A stretch of DNA of 64,000 bases, from positions 73,139 through 137,138 of the forward strand of contig CAZSWS010000001.1 of assembly GCA_964610765.1 (NCBI GenBank). The letters run 5' to 3'. This DNA is from CAZSWS01 sp964610765. Lineage in GTDB: Bacteria > Bacteroidota > Bacteroidia > Bacteroidales > Tannerellaceae. Position 1 is the first letter of the stretch. Each line of letters starts with the position of its first letter. The notes below the pieces were generated by a model. It ran no database searches, was not told where the DNA came from, and saw only the letters and a list, made by a program, of their open reading frames with translations. Shown in pieces: positions 9,609 to 17,761 of this stretch. The position numbers and the translations under genes are program-made.

Positions 9609-11375
9609 TTATATCCTATTTTTCTTCAACGTAAATATAAATTCTACGCCCTCTCCTTTCTGAGACTTTGCAAACACATTACCTTCATGAAATTGCACGG
9701 CATTTTTAACGATAGAAAGCCCCAGTCCTGTGCCTCCTACCTTTCGACTTCTTCCTTTATCTATCCGATAAAAGCGTTCAAAAATACGACTTAAATGCTC
9801 CTCTGATATTCCCACCCCATTATCTGAAAAATTAAAATAATAGTACTGGTCTGTCTCCCGAAAACATGCTATTGTAATCTGAATGTGAGTGCCGGCATAA
9901 TGGATAGAGTTATCCAGCAAGTTTCTGAAGATAGAATATAAAAGTGAACGATTTCCTCTAATTATTGGGTGATTTTCGAGCTCAGCATGCACCTGTATAC
10001 TTTTCTCTTCTATAGGCTTACTGTATTCAGCAACAATTTCTTCTACCATTTTTTGAATATCCACATCTTCTCTTTCATACAGCAAGCTTGCCTCGTCCAA
10101 TCTGTTTAAGGTTGAAATATCCAACAACAAATCTTTCAATCGCTGACTTTGGGTGTACGAACGCTCCATGAAGTAACGAGCTTTATCAGGCTCCAAATTC
10201 GGTGTGTTCAACAATGTCTCCAAATAGCCACTAATACTACTTACCGGCGTTTTCAATTCATGAGCTACATTCTGTGTTAGTTGTCTTTTCAAACGCTGTT
10301 CTTCTTCTAACTGTGTAATGTCCGAAATAGAAAGCTCATAATTATTGTCAACAAAAAGAATACATTCAATTTGAAATATTTTACCGCTTTTTTCAACTAC
10401 TAAAGAAAAGTGCATCGTCTTTTGCGTTCGGTTTAAATCTGCCATGGCCTCATCAACCTGAGTTTTGATTACATGTAGTTCAGGAATATTAAACACCTCT
10501 TCTGATTGCGTTATCTGTTTAGTGGAAATCAAATTGGCAAATTGAAGAAACAGAACATTTGAAATCAACTCCTTGCCATCATAGGTAAACATAGCAAAAC
10601 CATAATCGGCATACTGAAAATGCTTTTCAATACGACCACGTTCCAATTGAACTTTCTCTTTTTCTTGCGATAGATTGTTATATAAATGAATAATATCTTT
10701 AGAGATATCCCCCAGTTCATCATTAGGAAAGACGTACTTACTTTCATCAGGCATCCCTCCTTTTCGTGCCGTTGCCGCGAAATCTTGTAAACGAGAAATT
10801 GTTTTATTTATTTTATGCGCAAAAGAGTACGTGATTAAGACATATAAAAGAGTCGTGATTAATAAAAAAATGATATAATCCGGCTGTATAAAAAAATGAA
10901 TGTAGGGATTAAAAGGAAGTGCTGAGCGATAGATAAGCTTGTCAAATTGTTTTGCTGAATAAAAATACTTCATTTTCTCTGAAGCCGAAACCCTTACAGC
11001 AAAAGCATTTTTACCGTCACGAGCTTCTCTAACCTCTTTTCGGTTATAATGATTTTCCAAATCACCATCCAAGTGATTATCAAACAAAACCTTCCCAAAT
11101 GAATCAATAATTGTAACGCGCAAATCTTTTTGAGGTATGATATGCAACAGTTTAGAAGCAGCCTTTCGTGGGTCACCCATTTCTTTTGTTAGTTCATAAA
11201 GCTCATGATTATAATTAACTAACTGGCTATTTAACTGATGCTGAGCTTGGTCATACTCTTTCTTATATTGAAAAAGTAAAAAGCTTACTACAAATCCCAA
11301 GTATAAGAAAAACACAGACAAGAAGAGCCGTGAAGCAAATCTTAATTTTCTTTTTTTAGTTGGCTTTTTCTCCAT
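9609..11375 (-). CDS. PhoR-like sensor histidine kinase (orphan)
   Basis: 588 aa. TM helix 1 is at about residues 16-36 and TM helix 2 at about 167-186, enclosing a roughly 130-residue extracytoplasmic sensor. A HAMP-like linker and a divergent PAS-like region (about 250-355) follow. The kinase core has the phospho-acceptor H372 in VAHELKTP, an N-box with N485 and N489, G1 DNGVGI (518-523) and G2 GGTGLGLS (547-554). All catalytic motifs look intact. No response regulator is adjacent: the next gene downstream is the RSH gene, and upstream lies the separate NtrY/NtrC pair on the other side of a 97-bp gap. Its partner and signal cannot be deduced. Confidence 0.92.
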   Translation of the reverse strand: MEKKPTKKRKLRFASRLFLSVFFLYLGFVVSFLLFQYKKEYDQAQHQLNSQLVNYNHELYELTKEMGDPRKAASKLLHIIPQKDLRVTIIDSFGKVLFDNHLDGDLENHYNRKEVREARDGKNAFAVRVSASEKMKYFYSAKQFDKLIYRSALPFNPYIHFFIQPDYIIFLLITTLLYVLITYSFAHKINKTISRLQDFAATARKGGMPDESKYVFPNDELGDISKDIIHLYNNLSQEKEKVQLERGRIEKHFQYADYGFAMFTYDGKELISNVLFLQFANLISTKQITQSEEVFNIPELHVIKTQVDEAMADLNRTQKTMHFSLVVEKSGKIFQIECILFVDNNYELSISDITQLEEEQRLKRQLTQNVAHELKTPVSSISGYLETLLNTPNLEPDKARYFMERSYTQSQRLKDLLLDISTLNRLDEASLLYEREDVDIQKMVEEIVAEYSKPIEEKSIQVHAELENHPIIRGNRSLLYSIFRNLLDNSIHYAGTHIQITIACFRETDQYYYFNFSDNGVGISEEHLSRIFERFYRIDKGRSRKVGGTGLGLSIVKNAVQFHEGNVFAKSQKGEGVEFIFTLKKNRI

Positions 11376-11471
11376 AATTCATCCATTTCTTCAAATATAC
11401 AATGAGCTATTCAAAGCTTGTATATGATTACTCCAAAACATTCTCCCAAAAACTGTAAAAAAAGTCTTTTT

Positions 11472-12761
11472 TTAAAGCCGAATAATAAATTCACTACCCT
11501 GATTGGGTTCTGAATTAACAGTTAGGGCTCCTCCATGCATAGAAATAATCTGTCGACATATACTTAGTCCAATACCTGACCCCTCCGCCTTAGTAGAATA
11601 AAAAGGCGTAAATATCCTTTCTAATGTTTCAGCATCCATGCCTTCGCCATTATCTTTAATAGTTATGGCGATTTGACCATAGGGCGCTTCTGCTGCAATT
11701 ATTTTAACATGCGGATTGGGTACATTTTCACAAGCTTCCTGTGCATTTTTAACCAAGTTTATCAGCACTTGCTCCATTTGCACCCGGTCTGCATATAGCT
11801 GTAGATGGGCTGAAGTCACTAATACGGATGGTTCCACTCCATATCCTTTCATTAATCGTGCAACCTCTTCAATTAGACTTGTCAAATCCAATGAAACACG
11901 TTTAGGAGCGGGTATTTGCGTCAGTTTCTTATAGTTATTCACAAACTCCAACAAACCTCTGCTACGTCGATATATAGTCTGTATAGCTCGATTAACAACT
12001 TCCGGATCGTTATTTTCTTCTGATAGCGATTCTGATAACGATATGATTGGCGTAAGTGAATTCATCATCTCATGTGTAAGCACACTTATTAGTTGTTGCC
12101 AGGCAATATCTTCTGTTTGCTCTACTATCGGCTGCACATCTTTCATGCTGTATACTTTCAACATATTTCCCTGGACAATCAGTATAGAAAGGTTAGCTAC
12201 TAGACTCCTCATTCCGCCACGATGATTTATTTTTATCAATCGAGATGTTCTAGGTTGCAATTCTTCAAACATACTTTTAAGTTCGTCAGAGGTATTCTTT
12301 AACGAATGTATATCAAGAGGTTTTGGTTTTCCCAGCAAATCAAGTGCAAATCGATTGACCCAATACACCTGATCATTCCTATCTACAACAATTAGTGCAA
12401 AATCAATTCGATTTAATAGATTGCTGAAAAAATGCCTGTCGGCTTCTTGTTTCTGCCCTAATTCACTTAATTTCTCTAGTGCTTGCGAAAGAGAATCATA
12501 AAACTCCTGGTATAAATCGTCCGATATATCATTTGAGAAAACCAAGTTATGCTCTGAATATTTTATAGAATCTGTAAATAGTTTAAATTGGTTTACAGTT
12601 TTCAGGTTGAAAACATATAATCGATAGGCAAAATAAATAATCAGTAATAAGCACACAAATGCCAACCAATAGATGTAATAAACGAAAGCAACTGCCATAA
12701 TCATAGAAAACAGAACAGTAGGGAAAATTAACCGGAATATTTTATTAGATAGCTTTCTCAT
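11472..12761 (-). CDS. NtrY-like sensor histidine kinase
   Basis: 429 aa. Two closely spaced N-terminal TM helices (about 10-30 and 31-49) leave almost no periplasmic loop, so sensing is probably within the membrane or cytoplasmic. A PAS-like domain follows (about 105-210), then the dimerisation helix with H230 in LTHEMMNSLTPI, N-box N335/N339, G1 DNGEGM (from D370) and G2 GSGIGLS (394-400). The HE(M/I)xN acceptor box and cytoplasmic PAS are typical of NtrY/AtoS-type kinases. Its ATG overlaps the stop of the upstream NtrC-type regulator by 4 bp (ATGA), so the two are translationally coupled and form one two-component system. Confidence 0.94.
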   Translation of the reverse strand: MRKLSNKIFRLIFPTVLFSMIMAVAFVYYIYWLAFVCLLLIIYFAYRLYVFNLKTVNQFKLFTDSIKYSEHNLVFSNDISDDLYQEFYDSLSQALEKLSELGQKQEADRHFFSNLLNRIDFALIVVDRNDQVYWVNRFALDLLGKPKPLDIHSLKNTSDELKSMFEELQPRTSRLIKINHRGGMRSLVANLSILIVQGNMLKVYSMKDVQPIVEQTEDIAWQQLISVLTHEMMNSLTPIISLSESLSEENNDPEVVNRAIQTIYRRSRGLLEFVNNYKKLTQIPAPKRVSLDLTSLIEEVARLMKGYGVEPSVLVTSAHLQLYADRVQMEQVLINLVKNAQEACENVPNPHVKIIAAEAPYGQIAITIKDNGEGMDAETLERIFTPFYSTKAEGSGIGLSICRQIISMHGGALTVNSEPNQGSEFIIRL

Positions 12762-14116
12762 TGCTTATTCAATTTTCTATATAATGTAAAACGACTTATG
12801 CCCAATATTTCTGCAGCCTTTGTCATGCTTCCTTCACTTATCATCAACGCTCTTTCAATCGCTTGCTGCTCTAATTGTTCTAAATTAAGCACTTCATTAT
12901 TTTTCAGTTTGCTTGATCTCCTTTTTTGCAACACCTGAAAGTCATGAAGTTGCAACATGCGTCCGGATGAAAGTATTACCGCACGCTCTATCACATTTTG
13001 CAATTCTCTCACATTACCCGGCCATGCATAACTCTCCAGTGCCTTCTTTGCTTCTCCTGAGATAGACTTGATTTCCTTCTTGTACTTTAGGTTATATTTA
13101 GACAGAAAATGATCCGCTAGTAAGATGATATCCCCTCCTCGTTCACGTAAAGGAGGGAGGTATATTTCGATTGTATTAATCCGATACAACAAGTCTTGCC
13201 TAAACGCCCCTTTATCAATTAAAGAGTAAATATCAGCATTGGTGGCAGCAATAAAACGGACATCAATAGGAATAGGCTGAACAGATCCTAGACGATGAAT
13301 CTGTTTTTCTTCAATTGTTGTTAACAGTTTAGCCTGCATAGCTGGAGATAGATTTGCTATCTCATTCAAAAAGAGAGTTCCTTCTGAAGCGATTTCAATA
13401 CGCCCTTGCTTCTCTTTTTTCGCATCTGTAAATGCTCCCTTTTCATATCCAAAAAGTTCGCCTTCAAAAAGTGTTTCAGCGATACTCCCTAGATCTATGG
13501 GAATAAAAATCTTTTCAGCACGAGGTGAGTGGTTATGAATGGTATGAGCTATCAAGTCTTTTCCCGTACCATTTTCTCCTAAAATCAATATATTAGCTTC
13601 TGTATCAGCCATTTTTTCAATCAGTTCAAATACTTCTTGCATTTTCTCACTCTCTCCGATTACTTCAAATGACTGACCTGCTGTTAATGACTGAAGACGT
13701 GTTTTTAAATCTGAAACTTCTTTGCGAACTTCTTTCATCTTCAATGCAGAATAAATAGTTGCCAATAGTTTGTCTTTCTCCCATGGTTTTGAGATAAAGT
13801 CTGTAGCTCCCGACTTTATAGCCTGCACCGCTTTTGCGGTATCAGCATAGGCAGTCATCAAAATAACAACTGCTTTGGAGTCTAATTTTAGAATTTTATC
13901 CAGCCAGTAAAACCCTTCTTTTCCACTGGACATGTCTTTATTAAAATTCATATCCAGTATGATTATATCCGGATTAAAGTCAGTCATAAATCCGGAAATT
14001 TTTTCAGGCTGCGTACTTACCTTTACCTTTTCTACATATTTTGAGAGCAAGGTATGAAGTGCAAAAAGCACATCCTCATTATCATCAATGATTAGTATTT
14101 TTCCTCTTTTATCCAT
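12758..14116 (-). CDS. NtrC-family sigma-54-dependent response regulator
   Basis: 452 aa from the ATG at 14116. A TTG codon at 14158 would extend the frame by 14 residues, but the receiver domain begins right after the ATG, so the shorter start is chosen. The receiver domain (about 5-125) has acidic residues D11-D12, phospho-acceptor D55 and K110. The AAA+ domain has Walker A GENGTGKD (180-187), GAFTDA (227-232) in place of the usual GAFTGA, and a Walker B reading GTLFLNEI with N251 where Asp is usual. The Fis-type helix-turn-helix ends the protein (about 428-450). It is expected to bind an upstream enhancer and activate RNA polymerase with sigma-54. The divergent efflux operon at 14310 has exactly such an enhancer and promoter. 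Confidence 0.94.
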   Translation of the reverse strand: MDKRGKILIIDDNEDVLFALHTLLSKYVEKVKVSTQPEKISGFMTDFNPDIIILDMNFNKDMSSGKEGFYWLDKILKLDSKAVVILMTAYADTAKAVQAIKSGATDFISKPWEKDKLLATIYSALKMKEVRKEVSDLKTRLQSLTAGQSFEVIGESEKMQEVFELIEKMADTEANILILGENGTGKDLIAHTIHNHSPRAEKIFIPIDLGSIAETLFEGELFGYEKGAFTDAKKEKQGRIEIASEGTLFLNEIANLSPAMQAKLLTTIEEKQIHRLGSVQPIPIDVRFIAATNADIYSLIDKGAFRQDLLYRINTIEIYLPPLRERGGDIILLADHFLSKYNLKYKKEIKSISGEAKKALESYAWPGNVRELQNVIERAVILSSGRMLQLHDFQVLQKRRSSKLKNNEVLNLEQLEQQAIERALMISEGSMTKAAEILGISRFTLYRKLNKQ

Positions 14117-14175
14117 GCAACTTGTATTTCCATCCTTTCTTGTTGCTAAGATAGACAATTAATTCATTGATTCGC

Positions 14176-14189
14176 GTGCGGATAAGCAC
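14176..14189. promoter_or_regulatory. Upstream palindrome 1, candidate enhancer for the NtrC-type regulator
   Basis: GTGCGGATAAGCAC: arms GTGC/GCAC around six bases, extended by C and G outside to five-base arms. It is nearly identical to the next palindrome 21 bp away (one base differs). Its centre is about 109 bp upstream of the predicted transcription start of the efflux operon. Confidence 0.75.
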
Positions 14190-14196
14190 GTATTTT

Positions 14197-14210
14197 GTGC
14201 GAATAAGCAC
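14197..14210. promoter_or_regulatory. Upstream palindrome 2, candidate enhancer for the NtrC-type regulator
   Basis: GTGCGAATAAGCAC, differing from palindrome 1 only at the sixth base. The centre-to-centre distance of 21 bp (two helical turns) puts both sites on the same face of DNA, the usual arrangement for cooperative binding by NtrC-family dimers. The same sites lie about 60-95 bp upstream of the regulator's own start and could also serve autoregulation. Confidence 0.75.
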
Positions 14211-14265
14211 GAGGAACCCCTATAACTGAAAACACAATCAACTGCAAAGCAGCGCCTTAACAAGA

Positions 14266-14280
14266 TGGCACGTTTATTGC
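14266..14280 (+). promoter_or_regulatory. Sigma-54 (-24/-12) promoter of the efflux operon
   Basis: TGGCACGTTTATTGC fits the sigma-54 consensus TGGCAC-N5-TTGC at every fixed position, with the GG and GC dinucleotides separated by the required 10 bp. The predicted start of transcription is about 14292, giving an 18-nt leader before the ATG at 14310. Confidence 0.88.
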
Positions 14281-14309
14281 CTTTAATATAACAATCAATA
14301 AGCTTATAA

Positions 14310-15791
14310 ATGAGAAAAACATTTCATATCATATTCTTTATATTGGGAGCATTTTCATTATGTGCCCAACTTTCCATAAACGACACATTGAATCTAAAAA
14401 TCACGGGTGCCATAGAAATTGCACGCAGGCAATCGCCCGATGTATTAGTTGCGCGTCATAGTTTTCGATCGTCTTATTGGAATTATTGTTATTACAAAGC
14501 AAACTATAAACCTACTTTATCTTTCTCTTCCACTCCTTATTATAACAACCAGATCAACATCATCACCATGGAAGATGGGACTTCAAAATATGTTCGTCAA
14601 AAGCAAATTAGAACAGATGGTAATTTATCTATTTCGCAAAACATCCCATGGACAGGAGGAAACATTTCTGTCAATACAAGTTTGCAACGTTTGGATATAT
14701 TAGGAGAAAACAAATATCACACATACAAGTCAAATCCGATAACCGTAGGCATTCAACAATCTATATTTGGTTACAACTCGCTTAAATGGGATAAAAAAAT
14801 TGAGCCTCTACGCTTTGAAGAAGCTAAAAGATCTTATGTGGAAACACTAGAGCTAGTATCTGTAAATACGATTAATAAGTTCTTTAATTTAGCTAGAGCT
14901 CAGTCTAATCTTCAAATTGCTCAAATAAACTTCGCTAATGCCGATACGTTATACACCTTTGCTAAAGGGCGATACAACATTGGAACGATTACTGAAAACG
15001 AGATGCTTCAACTTGAAATCAACCGCCTTACAGAAGAAAGTAACATGTCAAATGCACAGTTAGAAGTTGATGATTATATGGAAGCACTACGCACGTATTT
15101 AGGCATTACAGATGAAGTAATTATAAAAACAGAAGTTACCCATACTATTCCTGACTTAACAATTAATCCTCATGATGCTTTGCAGAAAGCGATAGATAAT
15201 AGTTCTGACATTATCAATATGGAACGCCGCAAAAAGCAGAGTGAAAGCAATGTAGCTTATGCACGTTCGCAAGCAGGATTAAAAGCCGATATATACGCCC
15301 AATTAGGTCTGACACAAACGAGTGACCGATTTAACCAAGTATATAAAGACCCACAAAGCCATCAATATATTGAGTTAGGCATTCGTGTTCCTATTTTAGA
15401 CTGGGGCAGAAGTAAAGGGCGTATCAGTGTAGCTAAATCTAATCGAGACATGGTCTATACCCAAGTGGAGCAAGACAGAACTAATTTTGAAATGAATATC
15501 AACAAACTGGTTAAGCAATTCAACCTACAAGCAGGTCGTGTAAAAGTAGCTGTAAAAACAGACTATACAGCAACCAGAAGAAACGACATCGCTCGCCGGT
15601 TATATATCCTCGGTCGTTCGACCATTTTAGATATGAATGCCGCGATTACCGAACAAAACGCATCTCGCCGAAACTACATCAACACCTTATATAGCTATTG
15701 GCAGCTGTATTACACGATTCGGAGTATTACACTTTTCGACTTCGAGCAAGACATACCATTAACAGAAGATTATCAAGCACTCATAAAATAA
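14310..15791 (+). CDS. TolC-family outer membrane efflux protein
   Basis: 493 aa. A signal peptide (about residues 1-19, ending LCAQ) is followed by two outer-membrane-efflux-protein repeats rich in long helices, for example ARAQSNLQIAQINFANADTLY and IRVPILDWGRSKGRISVAKSN; the latter is the typical conserved strand-turn of TolC homologues. It should form the outer-membrane channel of a tripartite pump whose adaptor, ATPase and permease are encoded directly downstream. It is the first gene behind the sigma-54 promoter. Confidence 0.93.
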   Translation: MRKTFHIIFFILGAFSLCAQLSINDTLNLKITGAIEIARRQSPDVLVARHSFRSSYWNYCYYKANYKPTLSFSSTPYYNNQINIITMEDGTSKYVRQKQIRTDGNLSISQNIPWTGGNISVNTSLQRLDILGENKYHTYKSNPITVGIQQSIFGYNSLKWDKKIEPLRFEEAKRSYVETLELVSVNTINKFFNLARAQSNLQIAQINFANADTLYTFAKGRYNIGTITENEMLQLEINRLTEESNMSNAQLEVDDYMEALRTYLGITDEVIIKTEVTHTIPDLTINPHDALQKAIDNSSDIINMERRKKQSESNVAYARSQAGLKADIYAQLGLTQTSDRFNQVYKDPQSHQYIELGIRVPILDWGRSKGRISVAKSNRDMVYTQVEQDRTNFEMNINKLVKQFNLQAGRVKVAVKTDYTATRRNDIARRLYILGRSTILDMNAAITEQNASRRNYINTLYSYWQLYYTIRSITLFDFEQDIPLTEDYQALIK

Positions 15792-15796
15792 ACATT

Positions 15797-17047
15797 ATGG
15801 ATATTAAAATTGAGAAGAAACCGTTTTTCTTACGCTATAAATTCTATTTTTTAGGAGCCGGCATTTTACTTGGGCTACTCATTTATTTGATTTTCTCCTC
15901 AGCAGGTCCCTCCCGACAACGTCAGAAAAAAGACAACCTGATGATTGCCGAAGTTAAAGATGATAAATTCCTTGAATATCTTGACCTGGAAGGAATTGCC
16001 CAGCCTAAACTAACAGTTAAGCTCAACAGCGTAGAATCAGGCTTAGTAGACCAGATTATAGCCGATGATGGAAGTTTCCTAAAACAAGGTGACACCATCC
16101 TAATTTTGAACAATCCTGATTTGATAAGAGCGATTGATGACGAACGAGACATCTTGGAAAAGCAACGCATTTCCTATCAAGAAAAGCTACTCCAAATGGA
16201 ACAAAAAACATCTGAGCTTAAAAGGAATACAATGAAAACTGTTTATGACCTCAACCGACTCAGCAAACAGCATGAGCTAGATAAAGATGAATATGCGATG
16301 GGCATTAAAAGTAAAGCACAACTAGATGTATCTACCGATGAATACAATTATAGTCAGAAAAACGCACGATTCTTATTACAGGAATTACAACAGGATTCAA
16401 TAAAAAACACTATTCAGCGAGAACTTTTACAAAGTGATATGGAGCGAGAAGAGAAAAAATATCTTCGCAGTCGTGAGCGGCTGAATAACCTGATTGTTCG
16501 CTCACCCATAGGCGGACAACTCAGTTACTTGAGTGTTATCCCGGGCGAACGAGTAAGTGCCGGAGTCAATATAGGGGAATTGAAAGACATGACAAACATG
16601 AAGCTAATCGCTAGTGTCAGTGAATATTATATTGATCGAATCACATTAGGCTTGCCTGCCACAATCACCTACAATAATGAAAAATACTCCTTGGTCATTT
16701 CAAAGATAAACCCCGAGATTAAAGAACGAAACTTTATGATTGATATGCTATTCGTAGATAAAATTCCTGACAATATCCGTATTGGGAAAAGCTACCGCAT
16801 TCAAATAGAAATGGGGTTGCCTGAAAATGCATTAGTCATTAATAAAGGAAATTTCTATCAATCAACCGGTGGACAATGGATATTCAAACTCACAAAAAAT
16901 GGAGATAAGGCCACCAAAACTCCCCTAGTCATTGGGCGGCAAAATCCCTTGCAATATGAGGTGCTAGATGGACTTAAAGCAGGCGACAAAGTCATTATCT
17001 CCGGATATGACAACTTTGGAGACGTACAAGAACTTATTTTAGAATAA
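15797..17047 (+). CDS. HlyD/MacA-type periplasmic adaptor
   Basis: 416 aa from the ATG at 15797, five bases after the TolC stop; an earlier in-frame ATG at 15698 lies inside the TolC gene and is rejected. One N-terminal TM helix (about 16-34) anchors the protein. A lipoyl-like half motif, a long coiled-coil hairpin (about residues 105-220) and the second half LIVRSPIGGQLSYLSVIPGERVS follow, then beta-barrel and membrane-proximal domains ending in VLDGLKAGDKVIISGY. The role is linking the inner-membrane ABC pump to the TolC channel. Confidence 0.92.
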   Translation: MDIKIEKKPFFLRYKFYFLGAGILLGLLIYLIFSSAGPSRQRQKKDNLMIAEVKDDKFLEYLDLEGIAQPKLTVKLNSVESGLVDQIIADDGSFLKQGDTILILNNPDLIRAIDDERDILEKQRISYQEKLLQMEQKTSELKRNTMKTVYDLNRLSKQHELDKDEYAMGIKSKAQLDVSTDEYNYSQKNARFLLQELQQDSIKNTIQRELLQSDMEREEKKYLRSRERLNNLIVRSPIGGQLSYLSVIPGERVSAGVNIGELKDMTNMKLIASVSEYYIDRITLGLPATITYNNEKYSLVISKINPEIKERNFMIDMLFVDKIPDNIRIGKSYRIQIEMGLPENALVINKGNFYQSTGGQWIFKLTKNGDKATKTPLVIGRQNPLQYEVLDGLKAGDKVIISGYDNFGDVQELILE

Positions 17048-17068
17048 CAATTATAAAAACATACCATT

Positions 17069-17737
17069 ATGATTCAAACAGTTGACTTACAAAAAGTGTT
17101 TCGCACAGAAGAAGTAGAAACATGGGCATTAAAAGATGTAAACATCACCATTAAAGAGAGTGAATTTGTGGCCGTTATGGGACCTTCAGGTTGTGGTAAA
17201 TCCACTTTGTTAAACATTATTGGACTATTAGACAATCCTACAGGGGGAAAATATCTATTGAACGGAACAGATGTGAGTGGTTTTAGCGAATCACGCATGA
17301 CCGATCTTCGAAAAGGTTTGATAGGGTTTGTTTTTCAAAGTTTCAACCTGATTGACGAACTAACCGTCTTTGAAAACATTGAGCTCCCCCTACTCTATAT
17401 GGGGTTTTCATCTGCTGATCGAAAAAAGAAGGTGAATGAAGCGATGGATCGCATGCAAATCACCCACCGGGTGAAGCATTTCCCACAGCAACTATCCGGA
17501 GGACAACAACAGCGTGTAGCCATAGCTCGTGCAGTAGTAGCCAACCCTAAACTGATCTTGGCTGACGAACCGACCGGTAACCTGGACTCTAAAAATGGAG
17601 AAGAGGTAATGAATTTGCTTACAGAACTCAACAACAGTGGTACCACCATCGTAATGGTTACGCATAACCAACACGATGCCGACTATGCAGCCCGCATCAT
17701 CAATCTCTTTGACGGACAAGTCGTTTTGGAATCATAA
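17069..17737 (+). CDS. MacB/LolD-type ABC transporter ATPase
   Basis: 222 aa, the length of a stand-alone MacB/LolD-like ATPase. Walker A GPSGCGKS (38-45), Q-loop FVFQSFNL, signature LSGGQQQR (142-149), Walker B LILADE (162-167) and the switch histidine in VTHNQHD are all present. It should energise the FtsX-family permease encoded 24 bp downstream, using a mechanotransmission mechanism as known for MacB. Separate ATPase and permease genes, rather than a MacB fusion, are usual in Bacteroidetes. Confidence 0.95.
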   Translation: MIQTVDLQKVFRTEEVETWALKDVNITIKESEFVAVMGPSGCGKSTLLNIIGLLDNPTGGKYLLNGTDVSGFSESRMTDLRKGLIGFVFQSFNLIDELTVFENIELPLLYMGFSSADRKKKVNEAMDRMQITHRVKHFPQQLSGGQQQRVAIARAVVANPKLILADEPTGNLDSKNGEEVMNLLTELNNSGTTIVMVTHNQHDADYAARIINLFDGQVVLES

Positions 17738-17761
17738 ATACATTCATCTAAAGCAGACACC

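Noticed and set aside
14117..14158. Longer start (TTG at 14158) for the NtrC-type regulator
   Set aside because: The receiver domain begins just after the ATG at 14116, and the added 14 residues have no domain character.
15698..15796. Longer start for the HlyD adaptor
   Set aside because: It would lie inside the TolC gene in another frame; the ATG at 15797 is followed at once by the membrane anchor.
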